Part shown: one piece after another, positions 25,263 to 32,921 of the stretch
How positions within the stretch are numbered: the first letter of the stretch is position 1
How the letters are laid out: each line of letters starts with the position of its first letter
Assembly (NCBI RefSeq): GCF_014204715.1
Contig: NZ_JACHLY010000001.1
Location: 4,858,501 to 4,922,500 of the forward strand
Length of the DNA: 64,000 bases
Direction: 5' to 3'
Origin: Streptomonospora salina
Lineage (GTDB): Bacteria; Actinomycetota; Actinomycetes; Streptosporangiales; Streptosporangiaceae
Notes under the pieces: model-generated
What the model saw: the letters and a program-made list of their open reading frames with translations, nothing else
What the model was told of the DNA's origin: nothing
Databases searched by the model: none
Translations under genes and position numbers: made by a program

Positions 25263-26747
25263 ATGTCTGACCCCACCCTCCGCGGCCCCGCGCCCGAACC
25301 CGGGCGCCCCCTCGTTTTCAGGAACGGCACCGTCCTGGTGATGGACGGAACCGGCCGCGTCCGCCCCGACTGCGACGTGCTGGTGGTCGACGACCGCATC
25401 GCCGCGGTCGGCCCCGGCCTCGACGCCCCCGAAACCGCCCGGGAGATCGACGCCTCGGGCGGCATCGTCATGCCGGGCATGATCGACACCCACCGCCACA
25501 TGTGGCAGACCGTCATGCGCGGCTACGGCGCCGACTGGACCCTGTCGCAGTACTTCGTCTGGTACTACCTGGAGTGGGGGTCCCGCTTCCGGCCCGCGGA
25601 CATGCACGCCGGCAATCTGCTCGGCGCGTGGGAAGCCCTCGACGCCGGTGTGACCACCACGGCCGACTGGTCGCACGGACTCGTCACCACCGAACACGCC
25701 GACGCCGCGCTCGATGCGCTGGAGTCGGTGCCCGGACGCTGGGTGTTCGGCTACGGCAACATCCACGCCGGCCCGTGGGAATGGGCGACCTCGCCCGAGT
25801 TCCGTGCGTTCTACGACCGGCGCATCCACGGCAAACGCGGCGACCGGCTCGGCTTCCAGATCGCGTTCGACGTGACCGGCGACGCCTCCTTCCCCGAGCG
25901 GCCCGCCTTCGAGACCGCCCGCGAGCTGGGCGTCGAGGTCACCACGCACGCCGGGGTATGGGGTGCGACCGGCGACAACGGCATCCGGCTCATGCACGAG
26001 CACGGTTTCATGGGCCCGGGGACCGTCTACGTGCACGCGGCCTCGCTGTCGGAGGACTCCTACCAGCGCATCGCCGCCAGCGGCGGCTCCGTGTCGGTAT
26101 CCACCGAAAGCGAGCAGAGCGCAGGCCAGGGATATCCGCCCACCTGGCGGCTGCGGCGCCACGGCATCCCCGTCTCGCTGTCGACGGACACCAGCGTGTG
26201 GTGGAGCGCGGATCCGTTCAGCGCCATGCGGGCCACTCTGGGCGCCGACCGCTCCCGCGAGCACCTGGAGGCCCAGGCGCGCAGCGAGACCGTCACGCAC
26301 AGCCACCTGCGTGCCGAGCACGTCGTCGACTGGGCCACCCGAGGCGGCGCGCACACCCTCGGTCTGTCCAGTTCGGTGGGCAGTCTGGAACCGGGCAAGA
26401 AGGCCGACGTCGTGCTGCTCAAGAACGACGCCTCGCCTGCGATGTTCCCGCTCCTCAACCCCTACGGCCACGTCGCGTTCCAGGCCCAGCGGGGTGACGT
26501 GCACACCGTCGTGGCCGACGGGCGGGTGGTCAAACACGAGCACCGCCTCGTCGGCGCCGACCTGCCGGCCGTACGCCGCGCGGCCGAGTCGACTCTGGAC
26601 TACCTGCGCGACCAGCTGGGTGACGCATGGACGTCGGGGATGAACCCCGATATCCCGCCCACGAAGATTCTGGACAACCCCTACACCTACACGGAGTTCC
26701 GGGACTCCTCCACACGCCGCAGCCAAGAGCCCGCGGGCGAGGCGTAG
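25263..26747 (+). CDS. Amidohydrolase (ATZ/TRZ, deaminase-like)
   Basis: 494-residue metal-dependent hydrolase of the amidohydrolase superfamily. Metal ligands are visible: GMIDTHRHMW (HxH on strand 1), His in VEVTTHAGVWG, and Asp in VSLSTDTSVWW. The composite beta-domain appears at LVFRNGTVLVMDG and GSLEPGKKADVVLLKND. The group includes chlorohydrolases and deaminases acting on purines, triazines and other N-heterocycles. It is divergent from the CoA-transferase/ring-cleavage operon and shares its palindrome, so it may perform an early hydrolytic step of the same pathway. Confidence 0.87.
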   Translation: MSDPTLRGPAPEPGRPLVFRNGTVLVMDGTGRVRPDCDVLVVDDRIAAVGPGLDAPETAREIDASGGIVMPGMIDTHRHMWQTVMRGYGADWTLSQYFVWYYLEWGSRFRPADMHAGNLLGAWEALDAGVTTTADWSHGLVTTEHADAALDALESVPGRWVFGYGNIHAGPWEWATSPEFRAFYDRRIHGKRGDRLGFQIAFDVTGDASFPERPAFETARELGVEVTTHAGVWGATGDNGIRLMHEHGFMGPGTVYVHAASLSEDSYQRIAASGGSVSVSTESEQSAGQGYPPTWRLRRHGIPVSLSTDTSVWWSADPFSAMRATLGADRSREHLEAQARSETVTHSHLRAEHVVDWATRGGAHTLGLSSSVGSLEPGKKADVVLLKNDASPAMFPLLNPYGHVAFQAQRGDVHTVVADGRVVKHEHRLVGADLPAVRRAAESTLDYLRDQLGDAWTSGMNPDIPPTKILDNPYTYTEFRDSSTRRSQEPAGEA

Positions 26748-26760
26748 GCCCGTCCGCGTC

Positions 26761-26800
26761 GTTCTGCCGGGCGCCGTCCGTCCACGGCGCCCGGCGGAAC
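26761..26800 (+). terminator. 17-bp hairpin after the amidohydrolase gene
   Basis: Arms 26761-26777 and 26784-26800 pair over 17 bases with one G-T type mismatch and a 6-base loop, 13 bases after the stop. Confidence 0.7.
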
Positions 26801-26876
26801 GGAACCGGGTGGGGCGGCGGGGCGATCGGTGCGCCCCCTCGGCCGCCGGGTGACCGCCCGGCGTTCACCGCGGGGG

Positions 26877-26905
26877 TTGACGAAGGCGAAGTGCCACCTT
26901 ACGTT
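26877..26905 (+). promoter_or_regulatory. Orphan promoter TTGACG-17-TACGTT
   Basis: A strong -35/-10 pair with ideal spacing, about 330 bases before the arabinanase start. The following ATG at 26915 is not a convincing gene, so it may drive a long leader, a small RNA, or be a relic. Confidence 0.4.
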
Positions 26906-27115
26906 CACTGAAACATGACGAAGCGTATTCGCAGTGTAGTCGTCGGCCGCGGGTGCCTTCGCGTGAGGCGCCCCGGGGGCGGGGAGCGCCTGAGCGCGCG
27001 ACAGGCCGCCGCGCGAGGACGATCCGCGGCGCGTGATCCGCACCGCGCTCCCCGCCGGTCGGCGTCCTGGCCCGATGCGGTGCCGTACCCGTCGAGTTCC
27101 GACGCCGGCCATCCG

Positions 27116-27143
27116 TTGCGCCGCAGAATGTTAGCGCTAACAT
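27116..27143 (+). promoter_or_regulatory. Arabinanase promoter with overlapping LacI-type operator
   Basis: TTGCGC (27116-27121), a 16-base spacer and TAACAT (27138-27143) form a promoter. A perfect palindrome ATGTTAGCGCTAACAT (27128-27143) covers the -10 box, a form typical of LacI-family operators for plant-sugar genes. No LacI gene adjoins it. Confidence 0.65.
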
Positions 27144-27233
27144 GGCTTGTTCCGACCGCGGAGCGCTCCGGCGCCCCGCCCTTCGGAGCGGGAGCAGGGC
27201 CGGTCCCCAATCACGAGCCCGAGGAGCACCCCC

Positions 27234-28271
27234 ATGACCGCACACTCCCGAACCCGTTCGGCGGGACTCTCGCGGCGGCGGCTGCTGACCGCCGCGCTGG
27301 CGACCGGTGGCGCAGCCGCGGCCGCGACCGCCGCCGGTACCGCCTACGCCACCCGCCCGGACGGTGCGACAGCGGACCTGCGCGCCGCCGACTACCCCGG
27401 TCCCGGTGCGGTGACCGGCGACGTCGAGGTGCACGACCCCGGCTTCGTCAAGCGGCCCGGCGGCGGCTACCTCGTCGCCCACACCGCCCCCGACATCGCC
27501 CTGAAGACCTCCGGTGACCGCACGGCGTTCCGCGACGCCGGGACGGTCTTCCCGGGCGGCGCCCCCTGGACCACCGAGTACACCGGCGGCGACCGCAACC
27601 TGTGGGCGCCGCACCTGTCCTACGCCGACGGGCGCTACCTGCTGTACTACTCGGCATCCACCTTCGGTTCCAACCGGTCGGCGATCTTCCTGGCGACCAG
27701 CACCAGCGGCGACTCCGGAACCTGGACCGACCAGGGGGTCGTCGTCGAGTCGTGGACCTCGCAGGACTTCAACGCCATCGACCCGCACCTGTCCGCGGAC
27801 GCTCAGGGCCGCTGGTGGCTGGCCTTCGGGTCCTACTGGTCGGGCATCAAGATGATCCGCATCGACCCGGCCACCGGCAAGCGGCTCGGCGACGCCTGGC
27901 ACTCGCTCGCCGGACGCGGCGGCGACTCCATCGAAGCGCCGACCGTCTTCCGCCACGGCGGGCGGTACTACCTGTTCGTGTCCTTCGGCGCGTGCTGCCA
28001 AGGCGCCGACAGCACCTACCGGGTCATGGCCGGGCGCTCCGACGACATCGCCGGCCCCTACTACGACCGCGGCGGCACCCCGATGACCTCCGGCGGCGGC
28101 ACCGAGATCCTCGCTGGCCACGGCGGCATCCACGGCCCCGGCCACCAGGACGTGTTCGCCGACTCCGACAGCGACATCCTCGCCTACCACTACTACGCCG
28201 ACGACGGCACGGCCCTGCTGGGGGTCAACCGGCTCGGCTGGGACGGCGCCGGCTGGCCCTACGTGCATTAG
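27234..28271 (+). CDS. Tat-exported GH43 endo-1,5-alpha-L-arabinanase
   Basis: 345-residue secreted arabinanase cutting alpha-1,5-arabinan. A twin-arginine signal (LSRRRLLTAALATGG) runs to about residue 40, indicating folded export. The five-bladed propeller carries the GH43 triad: Asp68 (EVHDPGFVK), Asp183 (NAIDPHLSAD) and Glu234 (SIEAPTVFR). RNLWAPHLSY is a further family motif. GAGGAG at 27221-27226 supports the ATG at 27234. The palindrome over its promoter implies sugar-responsive repression. It complements the xylanase cluster at 8-13 kb in plant cell-wall breakdown. Confidence 0.92.
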   Translation: MTAHSRTRSAGLSRRRLLTAALATGGAAAAATAAGTAYATRPDGATADLRAADYPGPGAVTGDVEVHDPGFVKRPGGGYLVAHTAPDIALKTSGDRTAFRDAGTVFPGGAPWTTEYTGGDRNLWAPHLSYADGRYLLYYSASTFGSNRSAIFLATSTSGDSGTWTDQGVVVESWTSQDFNAIDPHLSADAQGRWWLAFGSYWSGIKMIRIDPATGKRLGDAWHSLAGRGGDSIEAPTVFRHGGRYYLFVSFGACCQGADSTYRVMAGRSDDIAGPYYDRGGTPMTSGGGTEILAGHGGIHGPGHQDVFADSDSDILAYHYYADDGTALLGVNRLGWDGAGWPYVH

Positions 28272-28412
28272 CGCGCCCGGCACCGCGCGTGTCCCCGGCG
28301 GTAGCCCGCAGCGGAGCCGGCGGCGGCCGCATCCGGTCACTGCGGGGAAACGTCGCGTGTCCGGGCCCCGGGTACACCCGGTGCGGGCGGGTCGAGCGGA
28401 GGGAGCCGGACG

Positions 28413-29048
28413 GTGACGGTGCTGGCGGGCGCGCACACGGATCACACCGCGCACATGGCCGGGCTGCCGGAGTGGCTGCGGATCGGCGCCGCCCTCGTGC
28501 TCGCCGCGGTCGCGGTGCTGCACGCGCGCCACGGCGCCCACATGGCCGGGCAGCGGCGATGGTGGCACCTGGGGCACGCCGTCATGGCCGCGGGCATGGC
28601 GGCGATGTACCTGCTTCCGCGCATGCGCCACGAGGGTCTCCATCAGGGCGGCCTCGTGCTGTTCGCGCTGCTGGCGGCGGGCACGGTCGCCGCGGCGGTG
28701 GGGCTGCGCTCGCGCGAGGGGGCGCTGAATCCGATCTGGACGATGTCGGCCCTGGACTACCTCGCCATGGTCTACATGCTCGCGGCCCCGGCACTGCGCC
28801 CGGCCTGGCTCGGTTACGCGTTCGCCGCCTACTTCGCCTGCGCGGTCGTGGGCTGGGTCGCGCGCGCGTTCGACCGGCTGCCCGTGTTCGCGCGCCCGGC
28901 GGCCGTCGGCGCCGGGCACGCCGGCCCCGCGCTGCTGTCGGCGCCGCCGGAGGGGGGTTCCGGCGGCCCGAGCCGCTCCCGGATGTCGGTGGCGCTGACC
29001 CTGGCCGTGATGGCGGCGGCCATGGCCGCCATGCTCGTCGCGATGTGA
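28413..29048 (+). CDS. DUF5134-like His/Met-rich membrane protein
   Basis: 211-residue integral membrane protein with about six hydrophobic segments. The N-terminus is rich in His and Met (HTDHTAHMAG, HARHGAHMAG, HLGHAVMAAGMAAMYLLPRM), a pattern shared with the actinobacterial DUF5134 group. Such residues may bind metal, but no function is established. GGAGGGAG precedes the GTG start. It stands alone. Confidence 0.65.
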   Translation: MTVLAGAHTDHTAHMAGLPEWLRIGAALVLAAVAVLHARHGAHMAGQRRWWHLGHAVMAAGMAAMYLLPRMRHEGLHQGGLVLFALLAAGTVAAAVGLRSREGALNPIWTMSALDYLAMVYMLAAPALRPAWLGYAFAAYFACAVVGWVARAFDRLPVFARPAAVGAGHAGPALLSAPPEGGSGGPSRSRMSVALTLAVMAAAMAAMLVAM

Positions 29049-29065
29049 CCCGGGCGGCGCGCCGC

Positions 29066-29104
29066 GGCGCCCGCCGCATCGGCGCCCGCCGCATCGGCGC
29101 CCGC
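29066..29104. repeat. 15-base tandem repeat, 2.6 copies
   Basis: Two exact copies of GGCGCCCGCCGCATC (29066-29080, 29081-29095) and a partial third, between the DUF5134-like gene and the IclR remnant. Confidence 0.7.
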
Positions 29105-29134
29105 GGCTCGGCCGCGCGGTGGCGAGCGGACCGC

Positions 29135-29698
29135 TCAGCGCGTCGGCGCCACGTCCTCGGCGACCCGCCGGGCGGCCGCGATGAGCGTGCCGCTCCAGGC
29201 GGGCAGCGCCTCGCGGTCGAACCGCGCTGTGGGAAGCGCCAGCGACAGCGCGGCCATCGGCGCGCCCGACGCGTCGGTGACCGCCGCGCCGATGGCGGTC
29301 ACCCCGGTCTCGGTGCGCTGATCGTTGATGGCGAAGCCCCGATCGCGCACCAGCGCCAGCTCCGTGCGCAGCCGCGCGGGATCCACCTCTTCCGCACCGG
29401 AGTAGAGCTCGGCGACCTCCTCCGGCGGCAGCGCCGCCAGGATCGCCTTGCCGCCCGAGGCCAGGTGCGCCGGCACCGATCGGCCCATCCGGTCACCCAC
29501 ACGCAGCACGTGGTCGGACTCCACGGTGGCGATGAACCGCACCTCGGTCCCGGCCGGCACCACCACGTTGGCCGACTCGCGGGTGCGCTCCACCAGCCGC
29601 TCCAGATGCGGCCGGCACACCCGGCGCAGCAGCGCGACGGGCGCCTCCGTGGCCTCGGCCGGGCGCAGCACCTTCCCGGGGACGTAGGAGCGATCGCC
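29135..29698 (-). pseudogene. IclR family regulator, C-terminal fragment
   Basis: Encodes only the effector-binding domain of an IclR regulator: SYVPGKVLRPAEATEAP near the domain start, LASGGKAILAALPPEEVAELY and AALSLALPTARF near the end. The DNA-binding winged helix is absent. Upstream of about 29698 the minus-strand frame runs into sequence that encodes gentisate dioxygenase on the other strand. With no start or HTH it cannot be a functional repressor. Family and context suggest it once controlled the gentisate pathway genes whose pieces adjoin it. Confidence 0.75.
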
Positions 29699-29701
29699 GA
29701 G

Positions 29702-29836
29702 CTGCTCGTCCCGCTGTGGACCGAGATCGGCGACCTCATGCCGCCCACACCCCGCTCCGACGCGCATCCGCACCTGTGGCGGTGGAACACGCTGCTGCCG
29801 CTGGCCGAACGCGCCGGCGATCTGGTGCCCGCGGGC
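29702..29836 (+). pseudogene. Gentisate 1,2-dioxygenase, short N-terminal fragment
   Basis: The translation VPLWTEIGDLMPPTPRS followed by PHLWRWNTLLPLAERAGDLVP is the conserved N-terminal region of cupin gentisate 1,2-dioxygenases. Only about 45 codons remain; both the true start and the whole catalytic cupin are missing. The frame continues directly into a hydroxylase fragment at VPAG/HSVHVLER, so a deletion joined the two genes in frame. An ATG at 29738 could in principle start a 238-residue chimera. Confidence 0.7.
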
Positions 29837-30454
29837 CACTCGGTGCACGTCCTGGAACGCGCCGCCGAGTTCGCCGAGGTCGGCGCCGGCCTGCAGATGG
29901 CGCCCAACGCCACCCGCGTCCTGCGGGAATGGGGCCTGCTCGACGAGGTCGCCGCCGCGGGCGTAGCCCCGGGGCGGCTGCGCATGAAGGACGCCCTCGA
30001 CGGTGCAGAGCTGACCCGCCTGGAGCTCGACGCCGCCTTCGCGGGTACGTCCGCCGAGGTGCGCGACGGGCTGGGTTCGCTGTGGCGCGACCGGCGCTGG
30101 CCGATGTATGACCGGGTGTCCGTCGCCTCGTGGATCCGGGGTCGGCTGGTGCTCACCGGCGACGCCGCCCACCCGATGCTGCAGTACCTGGCCCAGGGGG
30201 CGTGCCAGGCGATCGAGGACGCCCACGCGCTGGCCGCGCAGGTGGGGACGGCCGGCGCGGACGCGGCCGACTGGGACGGTGCGCTCGACCGCTACGAGGC
30301 CGAGCGCACCGGCCGCACCGCCGGAGTGCAGGCCGCGGCCCGGACGTGGGGCGAGATCCGGCACGTCGACGGCGTCGCCCGCGCGCGGCGCAACGAGCTG
30401 TTCCGCGACCGGGACCCGCGCGACTACCGCCGCATCGACTGGCTGTACGGCTGA
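29837..30454 (+). pseudogene. 3-Hydroxybenzoate 6-monooxygenase, internally deleted remnant
   Basis: FAD-dependent aromatic hydroxylase pieces. HSVHVLERAAEFAEVGAG and MAPNATRVLREWGLLDEV come from the N-terminal FAD domain, lacking the first GxGxxG strand. The frame then jumps at about 30041-30060 to RDRRWPMYDRVSVASWIRG and GDAAHPMLQYLAQGACQAIE. Roughly 190 central residues, including the substrate-binding domain, are missing. The C-terminus (DPRDYRRIDWLYG) is intact. It cannot be an active hydroxylase. Together with the dioxygenase and IclR fragments it marks a collapsed gentisate operon. Confidence 0.8.
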
Positions 30455-30475
30455 GGGGCCTCCGCGTCCCGCGGC

Positions 30476-30518
30476 ACCCGCCCCGGACCGAGCCATGCCC
30501 GATCGGTCCGGGGCGGGT
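30476..30518. terminator. 16-bp perfect hairpin between convergent units
   Basis: Arms 30476-30491 and 30503-30518 pair fully with an 11-base loop, just after the hydroxylase remnant and before the MFS gene stop. It is usable in both directions. Confidence 0.7.
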
Positions 30519-30547
30519 CGGACGCGGGGGAGCGGCGGGAGCGGCGT

Positions 30548-32068
30548 TCAGGTCCGCTCGGAGCGCCGCGCCCCGGTGTCCCCGTGTTCCTCGGGGCTCG
30601 GCGCGTCGTCGCTGCGGGGCGCGCGGGGGAGGAGGAAGGTCAGCAGTAGGCTGGCCGCAAGCAGGCCGATATCGACCCACAGAGCCGCCTGCAGACCCGC
30701 GGTGAAGGACTCCGACCGGTCGGCGCCCGATCGTGCCGCATCGGCGATCCGGGTGAAGAACACCGTGCCGACCAGGGCCACCCCCGCGGCGATGCCGAGT
30801 TGATCGGCGGTGTTGAGCAGACCGGACGCCGCACCGGCCACGGCGCCGGGAACGCGCGCCAGGACGATGTCGATGATCGGGGCGACGATGAGCCCTACAC
30901 CGATGCCGCTCACCAGCATCGGGGCGACGAAGTCCCAGATGCCGGCGGTCGCGTCGACTCGGCCGACGGTCCAGACGAGCATCGCCTGCCCGGCCGCTGC
31001 GAGGGCCGCTCCGGCGGTCAGTACGCGCGGACCCAGCCGCACCGCGAGGCGCACTGCGAAGACGGAGACCGCCATGGTCGCGACGGGCGAGGCCATGGTG
31101 GCGAGTCCGGCCTGCAGCACGGACATGCCCAGGCCGCTCTGCAGGTAGATGGAGAATACGAAGAACAGACTGAAGGCGCCGCCGAAGGCCATGAGCACGA
31201 CGGCGAGCCCGGCGCCGAAGGAGCGGTGCCGGAACAGTTCGGGTGGCACGAGCGGGGTCGCGCCCGAACGGTGCCTGCTTCCCTGGTGTATCCGCAAGAG
31301 CAGGAGCAGCGGCAGCGAGGCCGCCATCACGGGGGCCGTCCACCAGGGCCAGTCGAGTTCGCGCCCCTGGATCAGCGGATACAGCAGTGCGAGCAGCGCG
31401 GCGGACAGCAGCGCGACGCCGGCGGGGTCCAGGCGCAGCGGCCGCTGGGAGCGCGACTCCCGGACGAACAGCGCCGCCCCGGCCAGTGCGGCCGCTCCGA
31501 TCGGCAGATTGATCAGGAAGACGGGACGCCACGCCAGGCCGAACAGGTCGGCGTGGACCAGCAGGCCGCCCAGCGGGGGGCCCAGCGCAGCCGCGCCCCC
31601 CGCTACGGCGCCGAACAGGCCCAGCACGGTGGCGCGCTCGTCCGGGGGGAATGCGACCTGGAGGATCGACAGTCCTTGGGTGATGATGAACGCTCCGGTC
31701 AGCCCCTGGAGGACCCGGCCGGTCAGCAGGGTGGCGATGTCCGGTGCGAACGTGCACACCGCGGAGGCGAGGACGAAGCCTGCGATCCCCAGCAGCGCCG
31801 TGCGTTTGCGTCCCACCATGTCGCCGATCCGGCCGGCGGTGACCAGGGTGAGGGCGAAAGCCAGGGTGTAGGTGGCCGAGATCCACTGCAACTGGGCTCC
31901 GGTCGTCTCCAGGTCCCGTTCGATGACGGGCAGCGCGATGGTGACGACGGTGGTGTCGACCATGATCATCGCGATGGCGACCAGGAGGAAGACCGCGCCG
32001 GACCAGCGGTGCCGGGCGGGCAGGTGCCCGCCGGCGCCGTCCGGGTCCGCGGCCGGTTCCGACGACAT
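30548..32068 (-). CDS. MFS drug/proton antiporter, DHA2 (EmrB/QacA) type
   Basis: 506-residue exporter with about 14 hydrophobic helices. Motif A appears as GRIGDMVGRKR, and IALPVIERDLETTGAQLQWIS is the standard DHA2 opening; LQGLTGAFIITQGLSIL and LLVHADLFGLAWRPVFLINLPIG are also conserved. The ATG at 32068 has GGGGAG upstream, while an earlier in-frame ATG lies near the operator. It is divergent from a MarR gene whose paired palindromes lie in the shared promoter, the usual layout for a ligand-induced efflux pump. Confidence 0.92.
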   Translation of the reverse strand: MSSEPAADPDGAGGHLPARHRWSGAVFLLVAIAMIMVDTTVVTIALPVIERDLETTGAQLQWISATYTLAFALTLVTAGRIGDMVGRKRTALLGIAGFVLASAVCTFAPDIATLLTGRVLQGLTGAFIITQGLSILQVAFPPDERATVLGLFGAVAGGAAALGPPLGGLLVHADLFGLAWRPVFLINLPIGAAALAGAALFVRESRSQRPLRLDPAGVALLSAALLALLYPLIQGRELDWPWWTAPVMAASLPLLLLLRIHQGSRHRSGATPLVPPELFRHRSFGAGLAVVLMAFGGAFSLFFVFSIYLQSGLGMSVLQAGLATMASPVATMAVSVFAVRLAVRLGPRVLTAGAALAAAGQAMLVWTVGRVDATAGIWDFVAPMLVSGIGVGLIVAPIIDIVLARVPGAVAGAASGLLNTADQLGIAAGVALVGTVFFTRIADAARSGADRSESFTAGLQAALWVDIGLLAASLLLTFLLPRAPRSDDAPSPEEHGDTGARRSERT

Positions 32069-32135
32069 GGGCTGTCTCCCCTTCGACGCGTGCGGGATGC
32101 GGGCGGCGTGCATTAGAGTCGCTGCCGAGCGAAGT

Positions 32136-32172
32136 TATCTTCCGAATGGAACTATCTTCCTATTGGAAGATA
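32136..32172. promoter_or_regulatory. Two MarR-type operators, TATCTTCC-N4-GGAA
   Basis: The first site TATCTTCC-GAAT-GGAA (32136-32151) is a partial palindrome. The second, TATCTTCC-TATT-GGAAGATA (32153-32172), is a perfect 8-4-8 inverted repeat. They lie 68 bases from the MFS start and just before the MarR start, so occupancy would control both genes. Confidence 0.75.
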
Positions 32173-32193
32173 ATAGGGAGAGGGGGACGGGAC

Positions 32194-32730
32194 GTGTCAA
32201 CCGGATCCGCCGGCGCCGGCCACAAGCGCCTCACCGAAGACGAAGTCCGGAGCCTGCGGCGGTTCATCACCGCCACACTGCTCAACGGTCAGGTCACCGC
32301 CGACGCGGCCGGTCTGCACCCCGTCGACCTGTACGTCCTCAACCTCGTGGACGTCGATGGGGCGGCCACCGCGGGCGAGCTCGCCAAACACACCGGACTG
32401 ACCACCGGAGCGATCACCAAACTGGTCGACAGGCTGGTCCGCTCCGGCCTCGTCGAACGCGCCCGGGACCCCGCCGACCGGAGGCGCGTGGTGATCCGCA
32501 TCATCGGCAAGGCGACCGCCGAGACTCTCGGAGGCGCCTCGGCCCCCCTGTTCGCCCCCGTCGCCACGCGCATGGACCGGCTGATCTCCGGATTCACCGA
32601 CGAGCAGCGCGCGGTGCTGGCCGAGTTCTTCGACCTGGCGGCCGATCAGCTCCGCCATGCCACCGAGGACCTGCAGCAGGGGCGCCGCGCGAGCGGCGGC
32701 GACGCCTCCCGGCCGGATCCGCGCGAATGA
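32194..32730 (+). CDS. MarR family transcriptional regulator
   Basis: 178-residue regulator. The winged helix is TAGELAKHTGLTTGAITKLVDRL, followed by the wing VERARDPADRRRVVIRI with its conserved DxRR. The GTG at 32194 is chosen: GGGAGAGGGGGACG precedes it, whereas an upstream ATG at 32146 lies inside the operator. It is divergent from the MFS exporter and presumably represses both until an efflux substrate binds. Confidence 0.9.
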   Translation: MSTGSAGAGHKRLTEDEVRSLRRFITATLLNGQVTADAAGLHPVDLYVLNLVDVDGAATAGELAKHTGLTTGAITKLVDRLVRSGLVERARDPADRRRVVIRIIGKATAETLGGASAPLFAPVATRMDRLISGFTDEQRAVLAEFFDLAADQLRHATEDLQQGRRASGGDASRPDPRE

Positions 32731-32767
32731 GCCCGCCGAGCGCCCCGATCCCGGCGGCGCCATGACA

Positions 32768-32816
32768 GCGATCCCGGCGGTGCCGGCGTGAAACACGCCG
32801 GCACCGCCGGGATCGC
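32768..32816. terminator. 23-bp perfect hairpin with AAA loop
   Basis: Arms 32768-32790 and 32794-32816 are exactly complementary with a three-base loop, between converging MarR and symporter genes. It is one of the longest perfect stems in the window and a bidirectional terminator. Confidence 0.7.
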
Positions 32817-32844
32817 CTGGGGCCCGCCCTCGCGGGCACGGGGA

Positions 32845-32877
32845 GGCCCCTCCCGCTGGGAGGTGACGGGAGGGGCC
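32845..32877 (-). terminator. 11-bp hairpin after the symporter gene
   Basis: Arms 32845-32855 and 32867-32877 pair fully around 11 bases, 45 bases beyond the symporter stop on the minus strand. Confidence 0.55.
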
Positions 32878-32921
32878 GGGATGGGGGAAGGCCCACGGTG
32901 TGGCCGCCGCCCCGGGGGCGG

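Larger units (their letters stand above)
26748..27233. other. 486-base regulatory interval without a recognised gene
   Basis: It holds the amidohydrolase terminator (26761-26800), a strong promoter-like element (26877-26905) and the arabinanase promoter/operator (27116-27143). An ATG at 26915 lies just after the first promoter, but its reading frame looks like random GC-rich sequence (many Arg/Pro/Ala) and overlaps the arabinanase gene. Confidence 0.5.

Noticed and set aside
26915-27517. 200-codon frame following the orphan promoter
   Set aside because: Its second half is the arabinanase gene read out of frame, and the first half is Arg/Ala/Gly-rich without any motif.
32146-32193. Upstream ATG extending the MarR protein by 16 residues
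   Set aside because: The codon lies inside the operator and lacks a ribosome site, while the GTG at 32194 has a strong one.
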